Shown here: positions 24,501-36,343 of the stretch, piece after piece | Layout: each line of letters opens with the position of its first letter | How positions within the stretch are numbered: position 1 is the first letter of the stretch | NCBI GenBank assembly: GCA_029582165.1 | Contig: CM055874.1 | Coordinates: 2,182,114-2,246,113 of the forward strand | Length of the DNA stretch: 64,000 nt | Direction of reading: 5' to 3' | From: Portulaca oleracea | Taxonomy: Eukaryota > Streptophyta > Magnoliopsida > Caryophyllales > Portulacaceae | Made by a program: the position numbers and the translations under genes | The notes under the pieces: generated by a model | What the model saw: only the letters and a program-made list of their open reading frames with translations | The model's database searches: none | Told to the model about the DNA's origin: nothing

Positions 24501-26748
24501 TGACACTGCGTAATGGCTTCATAACAGTAAGTTTTCAATAACAAAGTGATAGGGTGGGCTTGTTTTCCCCTTCCCATACAAAGTCCTCCTAACATTTAAT
24601 TTCGATTTTCCACGTGTTATTTCTTTAGGCTCATATAGCTCCAGGGGGTAAATTCAACTTCCAAAAGTATATCAAGAGGTCACTCGAAGACGATTTCAAG
24701 GTGGTGGTCGGTGTAAGGTGAATCCGTGTTCATTTTTTTTTTTGGTCGGGCGGAGAGGGTATAGTTGTCTACACCTAAACAGACTTTTTTGAGCTACACC
24801 TAAACAGACTTTTTTGAGCTAACTTGCTTTCTTTTTTCAAATTTTATGCAGTCCTTTGTTATGGGCATCGTTCGTGATTTTCTTGCTTTTAAATGTTAAC
24901 GGTGAGCCATTCTTCCCTTCCTATGAACTCACTGTTTTGCGTAACTTCAACCGAACAAACAAGCCAGCATCCTTTTGATTTGGTCTTGTTGCTTTTTTTT
25001 CTTCTTCAGGATGGCATTCACTTTTCTGGGCATCTATACTTCCTCTGCTGGTAAGAAATTGTTTTCTACTAAGGGATTGTTTGGCAGAATGCGAATCGGT
25101 TTTTTATTCTCCTTACTGACCGGTGTTTATTACAACGAAATGGTTTTGTAATCAATAATTTTCATTGTTCTGATAGAAACTTGGAAAGTAATTTCTAACT
25201 ATACTCTGTCTTAGATCATCTTTGCTGTTGGAACCAAACTGCAAACGATCTTAGCAAAGATGGCCCTGGAAATCACAGATCGGCATGTTGTCGTCCAAGG
25301 AATTCCTCTTGTGCAAGGCTCGGATGGATACTTTTGGTTCTCTAACCCTCAACTTTTGCTTCATCTTCTTCATTTTACTCTCTTTCAGGTATCAACTATG
25401 CACTGACCAATGTCTTCGTTGCTCCAGCCATGCATGACTTTGATGAATTACTTGCTAAAACTAATAACCCAGATTGGATAATCATTGTTTGCTTACTTGA
25501 AGTTTTCTTATGTTACAATTTACAAACAGCCCTTCCCCCAACCAAAAAAAAATAAAAATTAAAGAGGAGGGAAAGCTAACATAACATGATAATGATACCG
25601 AGTCCTTCCCAAAGCATAGCCCGAGTGGTGGCATCGTTTGTGTAAAATGCCGAATCTTCTGACATGTTTGGCTTTCCTTCTGATGCAGAATGCATTCCAG
25701 ATAACATATTTCTTGTGGATATGGGTAAGTAAGAATTTGCTTTCTTTCAGCTGATTTGTACATCAGTTGTTAGAATTACATCTGTGAATATATACAGTTC
25801 ATATTAAAAGATGTTCTGTTTTTTTTGGTGTATTGTCCAGTATGAGTTTGGGATGAAATCTTGCTTCCACGATAGAACGGTGTTTGTCGCAATCAAGATA
25901 ACTTTTGGGTAAGGCTCTAATCTACTCAAGTCTTGTTTATCTTTGATGTCTACCACAATGTATTGAAATGAAAATCGGAATCGTAAGAAGCAAATCTACT
26001 TGTGGTTGTGCAGGATAGGTGCTCTGGTTCTATGCAGTTACAGTACTCTTCCACTCTATGCCCTTGTGACCCAGGTAAACCCATTATGGAGATACTCTTC
26101 AATTATGTACTTGCACCCAATTTGCAGAGCTGGGAAAATTTTGTCCAACTTGAATACCCGAATTTGTTAGACCCCCGTCTGGATTTCAATATTGATTGAA
26201 AACCCGGAGACAATATTTCTCTTATTTCTATTGTCTGGACACGATCTTAACTTGGATTTACGTTTGTCCGAATTGTCTGGCCTGGAAAAAGTTCGCTATC
26301 GATCTATAACTATGTGACGGGTGGTTTGCAGATGGGTTCGCACATGAAGAAGTCAATATTTGATGAGCAAACATCAAAGGCCCTCCACAAATGGCACATG
26401 GCTGTGAAGAAGAAGCAAGGGGAGAAGCAAGAGGCAGAGCAAAACACACCCCAACAACCTCCTTCCACAATAACCCTTGGAGTTGGAGGAAACTCAAAGA
26501 GCAAAAAGAACACGTTGAAATGCTACGCCTCCTCGGGACCTAGCCTCCAGAGGTTCATGACCATGGGCCACTTGGCTCGTACGTCCACTTACAACGGGTC
26601 CAGTCATGAAGACGGCGAGTCAACTCTGGACAACTTGATTGTCAGGGTTGATGATCATGGCAACGACGAGACTGAAATGACTTCTTTGCCCATTGTCGAG
26701 GAAACGAGGAACAGAAATGATGTTCAACAAGCTCGGGCCCAATCGTAA
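21537..26748 (+). CDS. MLO seven-transmembrane protein, clade III-like
   Basis: MLO proteins are plasma-membrane seven-helix proteins with a calmodulin-binding tail, reported to act as calcium channels. Some confer powdery-mildew susceptibility; clade III members act mainly in pollen-tube guidance and reception. Fifteen exons give 559 residues: 21537-21665, 21983-22040, 22146-22360, 23685-23801, 23920-23980, 24073-24161, 24452-24526, 24629-24717, 24852-24901, 25010-25050, 25215-25388, 25689-25724, 25841-25908, 26014-26074, 26332-26748. Visible motifs: [103 protein letters not shown], and a calmodulin site [12 protein letters not shown] around residue 440. The [19 protein letters not shown] and IPSKVA signatures place it near MLO5/7/8/9/10 rather than the mildew clade V. 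No broken exon was found; intron 3 is 1.3 kb. Confidence 0.96.
26120..26290. repeat. Dispersed repeat, TTGTCCGAA family, copy 3, in MLO intron 14
   Basis: The intron before the last MLO exon contains CCGAATTTGTTAGACCC, TTTCTATTGTCTGGACACG and TTGTCCGAATTGTCTGG, matching the repeat at 17690 and 50126. The splice sites are unaffected. Confidence 0.6.
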
Positions 26749-27544
26749 AGTCATATCGGTATAGTGTACTGACAATTTGGCTAATGTTAACCCCACATTC
26801 ACATTTTCACACAGGTACAATTATGAGTTTTTTAGCTTTGGAAACAGTAGCAAAGGTTTGGGTATGTAGAACGCAGAAGTTTGATTTTAGCAGGTGCCCT
26901 TGTACATTATTTTATACAGCATACACCATATTATACAACCAGGAACATTATATCATGAGTGTATGAATATTTTTGTAGGTTATACACGATCTATGTATGT
27001 CAAGTAGACAGTCAATTAGTATTTTCTCGGTAGGAAACTCTGAAATGTCAGAAGACAAAATACAAACGAATCAACCACTAAAGTTTTAATTCCTGTTGGA
27101 GATTGGAAATGAAAAGGCAACCTGTTGCAAAATTTGATCACTATGATGCTTAATTAACATTACACAAAAGAAGGTTGAAAAACAAACCAAAATCAAATCC
27201 AAATAAGGAGCAAAAAACAGAATTTGACAGTATATCAACAATGGATGACAATAACAAAACAGAACCTTTTCTCTTTGCAGCAAACAGCCATTTGAATTCA
27301 ACAAAAGTGAGGATATTGAAAGGTTGGATCCCCAAAATAACCCTTTTTGTCTGTCAAGTATCTCCATTCTTCCTTGCTTTCCTGTGGCATCATCAATTTA
27401 CTACACATCATCGCGCATAATTCTAAACAGATTCCCATTGTTACTCTAAACTGATTCTTCTCCTCTAGATGCCACAAATCCCATCATATAAATCCATAAC
27501 AACTCGAATGCCTTAGCCGACAAATAAACCCGAATCTAAACATC
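26749..27544. other. Tail-to-tail spacer, MLO and TST 3' UTRs
   Basis: This 796-bp stretch separates two convergent stop codons. The short frames on both strands are unrelated to known proteins and I take the region to be two 3' UTRs. Confidence 0.6.
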
Positions 27545-30500
27545 TCAAAACTCTTTGCCAAGCTCAGCTTGTCTTGCGCCAACGTTGAAGAACTCGCTGA
27601 TAACTTCAAGGGGCATGCCCTTTGTTTCAGGGACCTTCAAGTAGACAAAGAACCAAGACATGACACAGACCACAGCATAGATGCCAAAGACACCTGCAAG
27701 CCCGATTTTGGAGAGCAAAGCCGGGAGGGAGTATGTCACGATGATGTCTCCTACCCAGAAGGTCATTGAGCATATGGCAATGCAAAGCCCTCTGACACGC
27801 GTCGGGAAGATTTCAGAGCATAGGATGTTTGGGATTGGGCCGAACCCCATCACAAAGCAGCAGAAGTACACCACGACACTTATAGTTGACAGCGTTGCGT
27901 GGAGGACTGTGCTCATGTCAATGACATTCGATAGAACTAAGATGACAAGTGATCCTATCAAAATGGGAAGGGTGTTTAGCAATAGAAACCTGCATGGGAA
28001 GGGAGGAAAATCATCAGAGTTGGACAATTTTCTGCAATGTGGGTAAGAACAGTTTATATATATAAGCATCTTGTTTATGGATGTGAAGTTAATGATCACC
28101 TTCTCCCAGAGAGATCCATGAGCCTCATGGCCATCCCTATGGTCGGAAGCATCAACAATGCTGTCAAAGCGCTGATAAGAAGAGATGCGGAGTCTCCAGA
28201 AATCCCCATACTCGATAGTAGAACATCTACCCCTGCTTGTGAAAGGATCTGCGGGGTGTAGTAGAGGACTCCATTGATGCCCGAGAACTGAATTCACGCA
28301 CAATACAGAAAAATCAGCCACGATACAAACAGGATATAATGCTGATGCATTAGCATATAAAGGGCATTTAGCATTTTTTACCACTATTCTAGAACCTGAA
28401 GTTTGGTAACTGAGATTATACCTGTTGAAGAATCTGAATTCCCACACCGACCATGAGAGCACGCTTAACTCCTGGCTCGAAAAGGTCCCTCCAGCTAGGG
28501 CCTTTAGTAACAACAGCTTTAGCAGGCTCAACAACGGCTTCAGAAAAGGGAGAGTCTCCCTTGAAATCCTTGATGGAGAGGAGAGACTGGCTAACTAGAC
28601 CAGCAGCCTGAACAAAGTGGCCTTGTTCGGGGATATCACCCTGATGCAGTGAAAGGACGGATCCACGCATAGATCCCATCCCTGCTTCTTGGTGGAGGTA
28701 CACCCTTTTCAGTTCGGGTTTCCCATCTTGCCCTTTCTTCTCACCCTTCTTATATGCTAGTTGCCAACCACCACCAATGCCTGCAAAACAATGAATTCAT
28801 GCTTCAGTGAGAATCTATTCACTGTCAGAAGAAGCAAGCACCCTACAGTAGAGTCTTAAGAGAATATGAGACAAAGATGTTAGTAACCTTGGCCCTAGTT
28901 AGCCAAAAAAAGTGTGGTTTTAGTGAAACATTTGACTTAGTTATCTACCCTAATCGCAACAACAAAGAACAGGCCTCTTTAGTATACTTGAGTGCGCAGA
29001 ATCTGTCGTCTCTGTAATGGGTTTGAGTCAATATCCTAACCTAACTCAAACCTCCTAGGGAAAATTGTCTTCCTCTTCTCCACCTCTCTTTATGTTATCA
29101 TCTCCAAATACTTTGTTCATAAGCATAATCGCCACATAATTCAAGAACTTAAAAGCACACAAAATGGTAGCATCGAGCCTTTGGACCGGTGCAATGACAT
29201 ACCTGTACTATTGACTAGTTCACCTTGGACTAGGCTATTGAACATGCTGCCATGAGCGCCATGCACTCCATCCTTCTCATGACCAGAACCATGATGAGAG
29301 AGCAGTGGGCTCTGTAGATTATCATCAGAGTCACCGTTGGCTGCTTCAGATGCAGAGTCGTCACCTTGACTCTCGGCCTCCCAGTTTTCATGTTTACCAT
29401 GGTCTGGTGCAGCCCCGTTGAACATGCTCCCAAAATTAGGGAAGACGGCACTTCGCATGCTCCCTGTCTGAGGGAGCTTCTCATGGACACTGCCGAAAAG
29501 GGTAACCACAGGATCCACCAAGTTTGCCATACTTCCCTGTTGTGCCATGCTTCCATACCGAGAAACCATGCCAAGCATGCTTTGGCCCCCAGTGACAGGT
29601 TTGGCAATCCAAGATTGGCCCTGTTCTGCGCCGTATAGTTTGATTTGGTCCTTGTCTGTCATGCCCTCTTCATCATTGGCCGGACCAATCACGTACTCTT
29701 CAATTGACGTGTCACCCCCGGTGCCAAGACCTTCTACGAGTAATGCCATCTCACCTGCGGACAAGTATCTTGCATTGGTCAAAACTCAGAAACAAATGTT
29801 TGTCGATCATGAATGCTTAATAGAAGCTGTTGACAGAAGACTAACATGCCACAGACCCATAGTTGGATGTCTAAAGCTGACAGTTTAGATCCTTTACTAC
29901 TGAATGGCAAGTCAAATTCAGACGCTAGGTACTAATAGGCAACCGTGTAAGGTTTTGCATATAAGCACAGAATGCACGTAATTTGGATCAAGTTCTGTTG
30001 CAAATTCCTTGCAACAATTCTCTTCATTATGCAGTTTAGTTCAGTGCATTTATCAGCAGGATGACTAGCTTCGTGGTATTGGCTCCACAAGCACGAAATA
30101 GGATTCATGGGATATGGCATCTAACAGTATATGATAAGACAAAGATGCCAGGAAATTCTTATATATGGGTAAAAATATAATTGATTGCATCACAAATGTT
30201 TGCTTTATTCCTACTACTCAGATTCAAGTTTCTTTTAGTTATGTTCCTCAGTAAAACATCTAACTAACTATGGTTTGGTCTTCAAGGATCAGAAATATCC
30301 ACAATGCAATGCAAAACTTATTTCATATTAGCATAAGAACAATGTTGAAAGCATGTGGCCATCAATTAATGTCATTGTCAACTTCCACACTTATAGTCAC
30401 TTAAATGTACTCTGTCCCTATGTTAACTATCAAGGAATGCAATGACAGAAACAGAGAAAGAAAACAACATAGTAATTATAAGTTCTAACAAAAGATGAAG

Positions 30501-31389
30501 TAACAGTACAATCCATGCAAACAAAGTTGTCTGATTCATTCACTGAAAAGCTTGAGATACTAACCAGTAACATCTTCTCTGCCGCGCAATTTTTTCAAAA
30601 CCTCCTTGGCTTCCTCCATCTTCCCTTTGCTGACAAGCCACCTAGGTGACTCCGGCAAGTAAAACACGGTCAATCCAAGGTAGAAAACAGATGGGATCGA
30701 AAGCACGCCAAGCATCAACCTCCAGCTTGGAGATTTCAACAAGGACATCCCGAAAACCATACAATACGAGAGGAACATCCCCCCGGATCCAGTGAACTGG
30801 GGCAGGGTGTTTAGCTGCCCTCTGATCTCGGACGGAGCAGTTTCTGATATGTACATTGGGACAAGAGTCACAGCTAGACCAACCCCAAATCCCAACAACA
30901 GCCTTCCCATTAGCAACACATACACATTGGGAGACCACAACATGACCAGGCCACCAAGGAAATACAACAAAGATGAGATTATCAGCATAGGGCGACGCCC
31001 GAGTTTGTCAGAAACAGGTCCTGAGAATGTTGTGATGACTGTGGCACCAATCAAGGACATGGCAACAATCAACCCTTCTAGGGTTGGCTCACTTTCAAGA
31101 TGAAATTCCCTCTTGATGTAAATAAGTGCCCCTGCATTGGGATCAATCAAACAAGCATACAGTTCAAGTTCTAGATCTAACTAGGATTCATGCACCAATG
31201 GAACAGAGATCTGAAAGTGGAAAGTCTGGTAGATTAAGCCACTTATACTGTTATACAATTTCTATAGTAGTAGTGTATAGATTGAAAAGAAGCAAAGATT
31301 GAAGCTTTACCTGCAATGGTGGCATTATCCCACCCCTGCAGCATGTTGCCCATTGTAGCAGCAAGGGCTGCAAACACAGCACCCCTCAT
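27545..31389 (-). CDS. Tonoplast sugar transporter (TST/MSSP, formerly TMT)
   Basis: This is a vacuolar-membrane proton-coupled antiporter that loads glucose, fructose or sucrose into the vacuole. Six exons (transcript order) give 729 residues: 31389-31311, 31131-30565, 29754-29203, 28780-28422, 28287-28100, 27989-27545. The N-terminus MRGAVFAALAATMGNMLQGW and GWDNATIAGA are family-typical. Sugar-porter motifs are DKLGRRPM, GFGVGLAVTLVPMYISE, LPESPRWLVSKGK, QILQQFSGINGVLYYTP, CSEIFPTRVRG and VPETKGMPLEV. Between helices 6 and 7 lies the long acidic, serine-rich cytosolic loop (residues about 215-480; LFGSVHEKLP, SPLLSHHGS) that defines TST proteins and carries phosphorylation sites in homologues. 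A leader intron (31597-31402) precedes the start. Length and domain order match TST1/TST2; which orthologue it is cannot be fixed here. Confidence 0.97.
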
Positions 31390-32440
31390 CTTTCCTCCTC
31401 ACTGCAAAATCAGCTTGCTTCCTGAATTCCCACATCAAAATCCATCATCAAGAACCAAAAAAGAAGAAGAAAGAAAACAAAGAAGCATTGAAACAAGCCT
31501 TAATACAAACACATGGTGTGCAAATTCTGCAAATGCAGACTGAGATCCCAGAGATTAGACCCATCAAACATGGGCAGTGAATAATGCAATGACATACCTT
31601 TTTTCTGATTCTGAGATCACAAAACTTGATGGGCAGAGAGCCCCTTCACAATGCAGCAAAAGGGTGACTCTTTTTTCGCTTGATTAACACTGTTGATCCA
31701 ACATATATACGATCACAAAAAGAAAGTAATAGTTAATATAACACCGACCCTCTATTTTTCTTTTTCTTTTTTGGTTGGGTTGAGGGAAGATTTAGATGCA
31801 GAAGTTGATTGCAAAGAATCACATAATTAGAGAGAGAAAGGGTGATAGTGTAGATTGGCAGTTTCCCCCATGATAGCTGGAATTGGTTAAATCATGCAAT
31901 ATAAAAAGAATCTGTGAATCAATGAAGGATCTTCCTTCTGGGAAATAACGAATTTATAGGGTGAAAAGTGGAGTGTATCAGCTACTGTGAGTCAATATCA
32001 CCCAAGTTTCAGTAATAATCGCACTGAAGAATGTTCGTAAGGAGGATTTTTGGGGTAAAGATGGGGATACAACTTCTTGTACTTTAAATCACAAAAGTTC
32101 TGAAAATAAATGTTCTAGTTTTATAATGGTAGGGATACAACTTGTACTTTAAGAAGTTCATAGCAATTAGAAGTCTAGGCTAATATTATTATTGGTCTTC
32201 CCTCAGTTTGAGAAAATCAAAAACAGTAAATATAAAGAATAATATTTGAACGTGGGGAATTGATTGTATAAGTATTCGACTTGTGTTAGCATGTAAGTAG
32301 GCTAATTTGGGATCATTTATTCCATCATCAACGACTGTAATTAATCAAGGGGTTTTCCATTTTTTGGTCGGGGAGGAGCTGAGTCATGTGAGATTAATAG
32401 GGGGGAAAGGAAAACTCCGGCGTGATAAAATCGCGTGTTA
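31390..32440 (-). promoter_or_regulatory. TST leader exons and promoter region
   Basis: A leader splice acceptor lies 12 nt upstream of the ATG (exon from 31401) and a donor AAG/GTATGTC lies at 31598/31597, so the 5' UTR is interrupted by a 196-nt intron. TATA-like sequences occur near 31700 and 31905 on the minus strand; I cannot choose between them. Confidence 0.5.
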
Positions 32441-32496
32441 TCTCGGGCGGCTGATCGCATGCAATTCCTCTCGGGCGGCTGATCGCATGCAATTCC
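32441..32496. repeat. Exact 28-bp tandem duplication with RY motif
   Basis: Two perfect copies of a 28-bp unit, TCTCGGGCGGCTGATCGC followed by ATGCAATTCC, are adjacent (32441-32468, 32469-32496). Each copy contains CATGCA, the RY element bound by B3 transcription factors. They lie about 1.05 kb upstream of the TST start codon. Confidence 0.95.
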
Positions 32497-32564
32497 TCCC
32501 AAGTTTCGTTATCACGTGGGGCGCCTGCTGACTTTGTGTTTTAGTGCTCATTCCAAATTCTTGG

Positions 32565-33285
32565 TGTAATACCCTGGATATATGGTTAAGTGGGGCTTAA
32601 AGGGATTGAAATGACTACTTATATCACCAAGGAACACCTTCTTTTATGGTAGCTCATCCGTTGGGAACTCCTCAATTAAGCGTGCTTGGCTGAGAGTAGT
32701 CAAAGAATGGGTGACCTCCTGGGAAGTTTTCCCAGGCAGCGTGTGAGCGAGGACGAAGCACGCTGGAAAAGACTCGTGGTGATTTGTGGGGCCACTCAAC
32801 GATTCTTAAAGCGATTATTGGTAATGTCCGCGGCCCGGGAGCGGCCGGGGCGTTACAGATGGTATCAGAGCCGACCCGCAACCGTGAGCTGTACCAGTGG
32901 ACGGGAGATCCATGGGCAGTCACCTAGCGGGGCAAAGATTCTGAAGTGCATTGTGACACAACGAGGACGTTGTGCGCTTAAGTGGGGGTGATTGTAACAC
33001 CTCAGATATATGGTTAAAGTGTGGCTTAAAATGATTGAAATGACTACTCATATCACCAAGGTGCACCTTCTTTTATGGTGGCTCATCCGTTGGAAACTCC
33101 TCAGTTAAGCGTGCTTGGCTGGGAGTAGTCAAAGGATGGGTGACCTCCTGGGAAGTTTTCCCGGACAGCGTGTGAGCGAGGACGAAGCACGTTGGAAAGA
33201 CTCATGGTGATTTGTGGGGTCAGTCAGCGATCCCTGAAGCGGTAATCGGTAATGTCCGCGGCCCGGAAAGGGTCGTGACGTTACA
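32565..33285 (+). mobile_element. Cassandra-type TRIM retrotransposon, complete
   Basis: Two 293-bp LTRs (32565-32857 and 32993-33285) begin TGTAA and end TTACA. They flank a 135-bp interior with a primer-binding site TGGTATCAGAGCC (32860) complementary to initiator tRNA-Met and a purine-rich AAGTGGGGGTGAT (32980). CTTGG duplicates at both sides (32560-32564, 33286-33290). Each LTR holds a 5S rRNA-like block including TTAAGCGTGCTTGGCTG and GGGTGACCTCCTGGGAAG, the hallmark of Cassandra, which is transcribed from a captured 5S promoter. It has no coding capacity and must be mobilised in trans. Confidence 0.95.
32654..32733 (+). promoter_or_regulatory. 5S rRNA-derived block in Cassandra 5' LTR
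   Basis: This covers the 3' two thirds of 5S rRNA, with the Pol III internal control segments (AAGCGTGCTTGG, GATGGGTGACC-type). It differs from 5S at several sites (for example AGTAGTCAAAGAATGGG) and lacks the 5' part, so it is not a working 5S gene. The matching block in the 3' LTR is at about 33083-33162. Confidence 0.85.
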
Positions 33286-33990
33286 CTTGGTGTCCATTCA
33301 GTTTAAGGTGTTGAAGCTGCGAATTCACTTTGTTAGGATATGGCGAATTCACTTGGTTAAGGTTTGTGTTCTTGGGATTCTATTTGAATGTCACTTGGTG
33401 TCCATATTATGACCAATGGATGTCAATTTGTGTGTCAATTGATTTCTGTAATGAATAATATCATCTGTGTGCCACTTGGTGTCTATATTATGATCAATGG
33501 ATGTCCATCTATGTGTTACTTGAGATCCATATTATGATCAATGGTTGTCCATATGTATGAGTCACTTGATATCCATCTTATAATCAATAAATATTCATTT
33601 TTGTGTCAATTGATGCCCATATTAGTTAACGAATGCGATGATATTTCGGTGTACTTACATATTTCCATAACATATTATAATGTGAGCATATTCCTTATTA
33701 AGCGATAGGGTTCTAAAAGAACAACACCTAATACGATGTCTCCCAACCGAATGTATAATATCCCCACTCCTAGTAGGGATTCCTATGAGATTGTCGCATA
33801 AATGGACATCCATTGATCATAATATATATGATAATACATGACACATATATGAACATTCATTGATCATAATATGGACGTCTAGTGACACACAGACAAACAT
33901 CCATTAATCATAATATGAGCATGAAGTGACACTGAAATAGATATCCATTGATCACCATATATGGACATCAACTAACACACAAATAGATAT
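33286..33990. repeat. Fold-back array of ~45-60 bp units
   Basis: About four to five direct units built on CACTTGGTGTCCATATTATG and ATCAATGGATGTCCAT occupy 33286-33620. About four inverted units (ATGGACATCCATTGATCATAA type) occupy 33790-33990, with a unique centre of about 170 bp. The two halves can pair. No frame is coding. The Cassandra element has inserted inside the CTTGGTGTCCAT motif at the left edge. Confidence 0.8.
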
Positions 33991-34914
33991 TAGTAGATAA
34001 TCTATCCAATTGTCCAAATTCAAAATTCAAAATTGCTTACATACTCATCCAAATCCAATGCTAATATTGATCGATCAATTCATTTTAATGTACAGTGAAA
34101 TATAACAACTAATAATTAACAATAGTTGAAAATATGGTAAGGAGTAATCAAATGTGTATAATAATATTTTATTATATTATTGAACCTACTTGTAATATTT
34201 AATTATTAATAAAAGTAAAATAAAAGGAAAATCTAGCACCATGTGGTTTGCCAACCCTACCTCTCTTTTACTTTCACGCTCCCTCATCTGTACCTCAATT
34301 TACTAGGTACAAGATAGAGTTGATAGAGTGAAGTAATGACATATATTATACATTGATGGGCTACCTAAAAGATATTTTGAGAGGCAGGATTGTTATGAGA
34401 TGCTCGTATTCATGTGAATTGTAGGAAACAGTCATTTTCGAAACCCAAATTAAAAGGGAGACAACATTACGTATAGTTTGGCCATGGATTCATTTTCTAT
34501 TTTGTTAAACATACTTATTATCAGTAAATCACGTAGTCACGCCTTGTCCTTGTTTGTGCCACACAAATTTAATTATTCCCTTCCTTCATAATGTTGACTT
34601 TTACAGTTTCTAATGTCATTTTTTAATCGATAATTTCTTATATAATATGTTATTCATAATTGTGCTAATTTTATATAGTAACTCATTATATATGTAGAGA
34701 AATTTATGGTCAAAACTTTTGAGATTTGATTGCACAATTTTTAAATACGATAATTAATATGGAACAAAAATAGTATTTCCCCAGCTACAGCCGCCCTTCT
34801 TAAGGTCCATACAGTATCCAATGAAATATAATAAATTTAGGCTTAGTATTCCTTTTTTTCCTGCCAAATTACAGTGATAGTTGTTACTAAGGGTGTGTCA
34901 TGTGTGCTATTAGA
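33991..34914. other. AT-rich spacer, no gene seen
   Basis: One CCCTTCCTTCATAATG stretch near 34577 looks like an eroded Stowaway end. Nothing else can be supported. Confidence 0.45.
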
Positions 34915-35118
34915 GCTGTTAAAATTTTATTCGGCCTGAAAAATTAGAATAATCTTACTCGAAAAAAATTAGATCCGGGCATATAAACTTTTCGTCCGAA
35001 TTTTAATATTGACCAAATATTCAAATATAATATTTCTCCTTTTTCTATTAGTACCTGATCTGACCCGAATAAAAATTGGGTTTGGACATGAATTTCTCAT
35101 CCAAATTTGTTACATTTT
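34915..35118. repeat. Dispersed repeat, TTGTCCGAA family, copy 4
   Basis: It contains AAAATTAGATCCGGGC, TTCGTCCGAATTTTAATATT, GACCAAATATTCAAATATAA and GACCCGAATAAAAATTGGG, aligned with the copies at 17690 and 50126. A MITE follows directly. Confidence 0.65.
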
Positions 35119-35119
35119 T

Positions 35120-35356
35120 AGGCCGTGTTCTATACTGCGGTATTTTGCAGTGAGGTGTGATGGAATTGTGGTGGGGTGTGGTGAAATTGTGGTAGGTTAT
35201 TGATACGTGGGGTAGGTGAGAAGAGAGAATGTAAAAAGTAGAGGAGAAAAGTGAGGAGAGAGAAAAGTGAAGAGAGAATAAAAGTAATGATTTGCAGTGA
35301 AATGTGGTGAAATTTATAATGACTGCAGATGTAAGTGTGCAGTAGTTCTGGCCATG
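35120..35356. mobile_element. MITE, GCGGTATTTTGCGGTG group (minus orientation)
   Basis: Left end AGGCCGTGTTCTATACTGCG matches the right end of the 11096 element in inverse. The purine tract AGTAGAGGAGAAAAGTGAGG follows. The right end is eroded (GCAGTAGTTCTGGCC), so the boundary is approximate. The long minus-strand open frame here is an artefact of the repeat. Confidence 0.7.
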
Positions 35357-36184
35357 ATATAATAAACACCTTAGGGTTGAGGTTAAAATGTTAGAGAAAA
35401 TAGGAGGGGATGATGGGTAAGTTGTAATGAAGCTGCACGAGTAGACATAACGTGGGAGATTGTCAGGGAGCAATGTGGAAATGTGAAAGGTGGTGGTACC
35501 AAACAAAAAACACCACCCCATCTCCATTATCATTATTTTCTTACATTACACAAGATCAACTCATTTAAACGCTTTGTTTATTGTCCAACCCTAATTTTAT
35601 ATAGTTTATATTATTGGGATTTTTCCTAGCTTCCAATTTATCACGTACCCAAATAAACCAAATCAATTATTGTTTTGGTTTGGGTCCGCATCATTTGATT
35701 CTGAATTCAGGTCTCCTCATGCTTTGGCAATTGCCTTTCCATCATGCATGTTATTATTGTATCTTTAATTTCAGCTACATTTAATTTAACATGTTATTGT
35801 CTTTAGCTTAATATAGTAGTTTACAGCCATGTTCTTCACCTCAATCTGACTAACTTTTTAATAGTTTATTGTAAAACTTTGTAATAGCAATTAGTAAGAA
35901 TCATAATAATGGATTTTTGTAAATAATTTGAATTATTACTGAAAAAATCATTGTCATAATTTGAAATTAGAATGGTAACTCTGGGTATTAGTCACCCTCT
36001 CTGGGCTCCTTTTGCCCTATCCTCCTTTTCTTCATTTCCATGATTTTTTTTTAAAAAAATCATAACTGCATTTATCTCCTACATTGGGTCGAGGTTGCTA
36101 TTACTAGCCATATTTATTGATAGTGAGTCTCGATTTCTCTCTTTTTTTTAATTTCCTTCTTTAATGTACTAGAAGTTAGAAATA
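35357..36184. other. AT-rich spacer, no gene seen
   Basis: No domain, RNA gene or paired repeat recognised. Confidence 0.45.
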
Positions 36185-36343
36185 GTAGGTGCCCGAATAG
36201 CGATGGGAATCACAGAGGAGTTTTCAATTGATATTGGAGTACATCACGGATATACACTTATTCCATTGCCATTTACTTTGGTGATGAACGTGTTGGCTAA
36301 GGAGATCAAGGATGGGTTATCGTGATGTATGCTTTTCGATAAT
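36185..36343 (+). pseudogene. LINE reverse-transcriptase fragment, broken
   Basis: The frame reads TEEFSIDIGVHHGYTLIPLP, FTLVMNVLAKEIKDGLS, then a stop (TGA at the place of a usual tryptophan codon) and CMLF. This corresponds to the RT segment just before the catalytic YADD-type loop in plant LINEs, where the consensus has a glutamine-glycine-serine and an aspartate that are replaced or missing here. It is a short dead relic, about 50 codons. Confidence 0.8.

Noticed and set aside
32654..32733. 5S ribosomal RNA gene
   Set aside because: The 5' third is absent, several conserved positions differ, and the segment lies in paired LTRs with primer site and target duplication; it is the captured 5S part of Cassandra.
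35048..35533. 161-codon minus-strand open frame as a gene
   Set aside because: It is composed of a MITE tract joined to a dispersed repeat; there is no domain.
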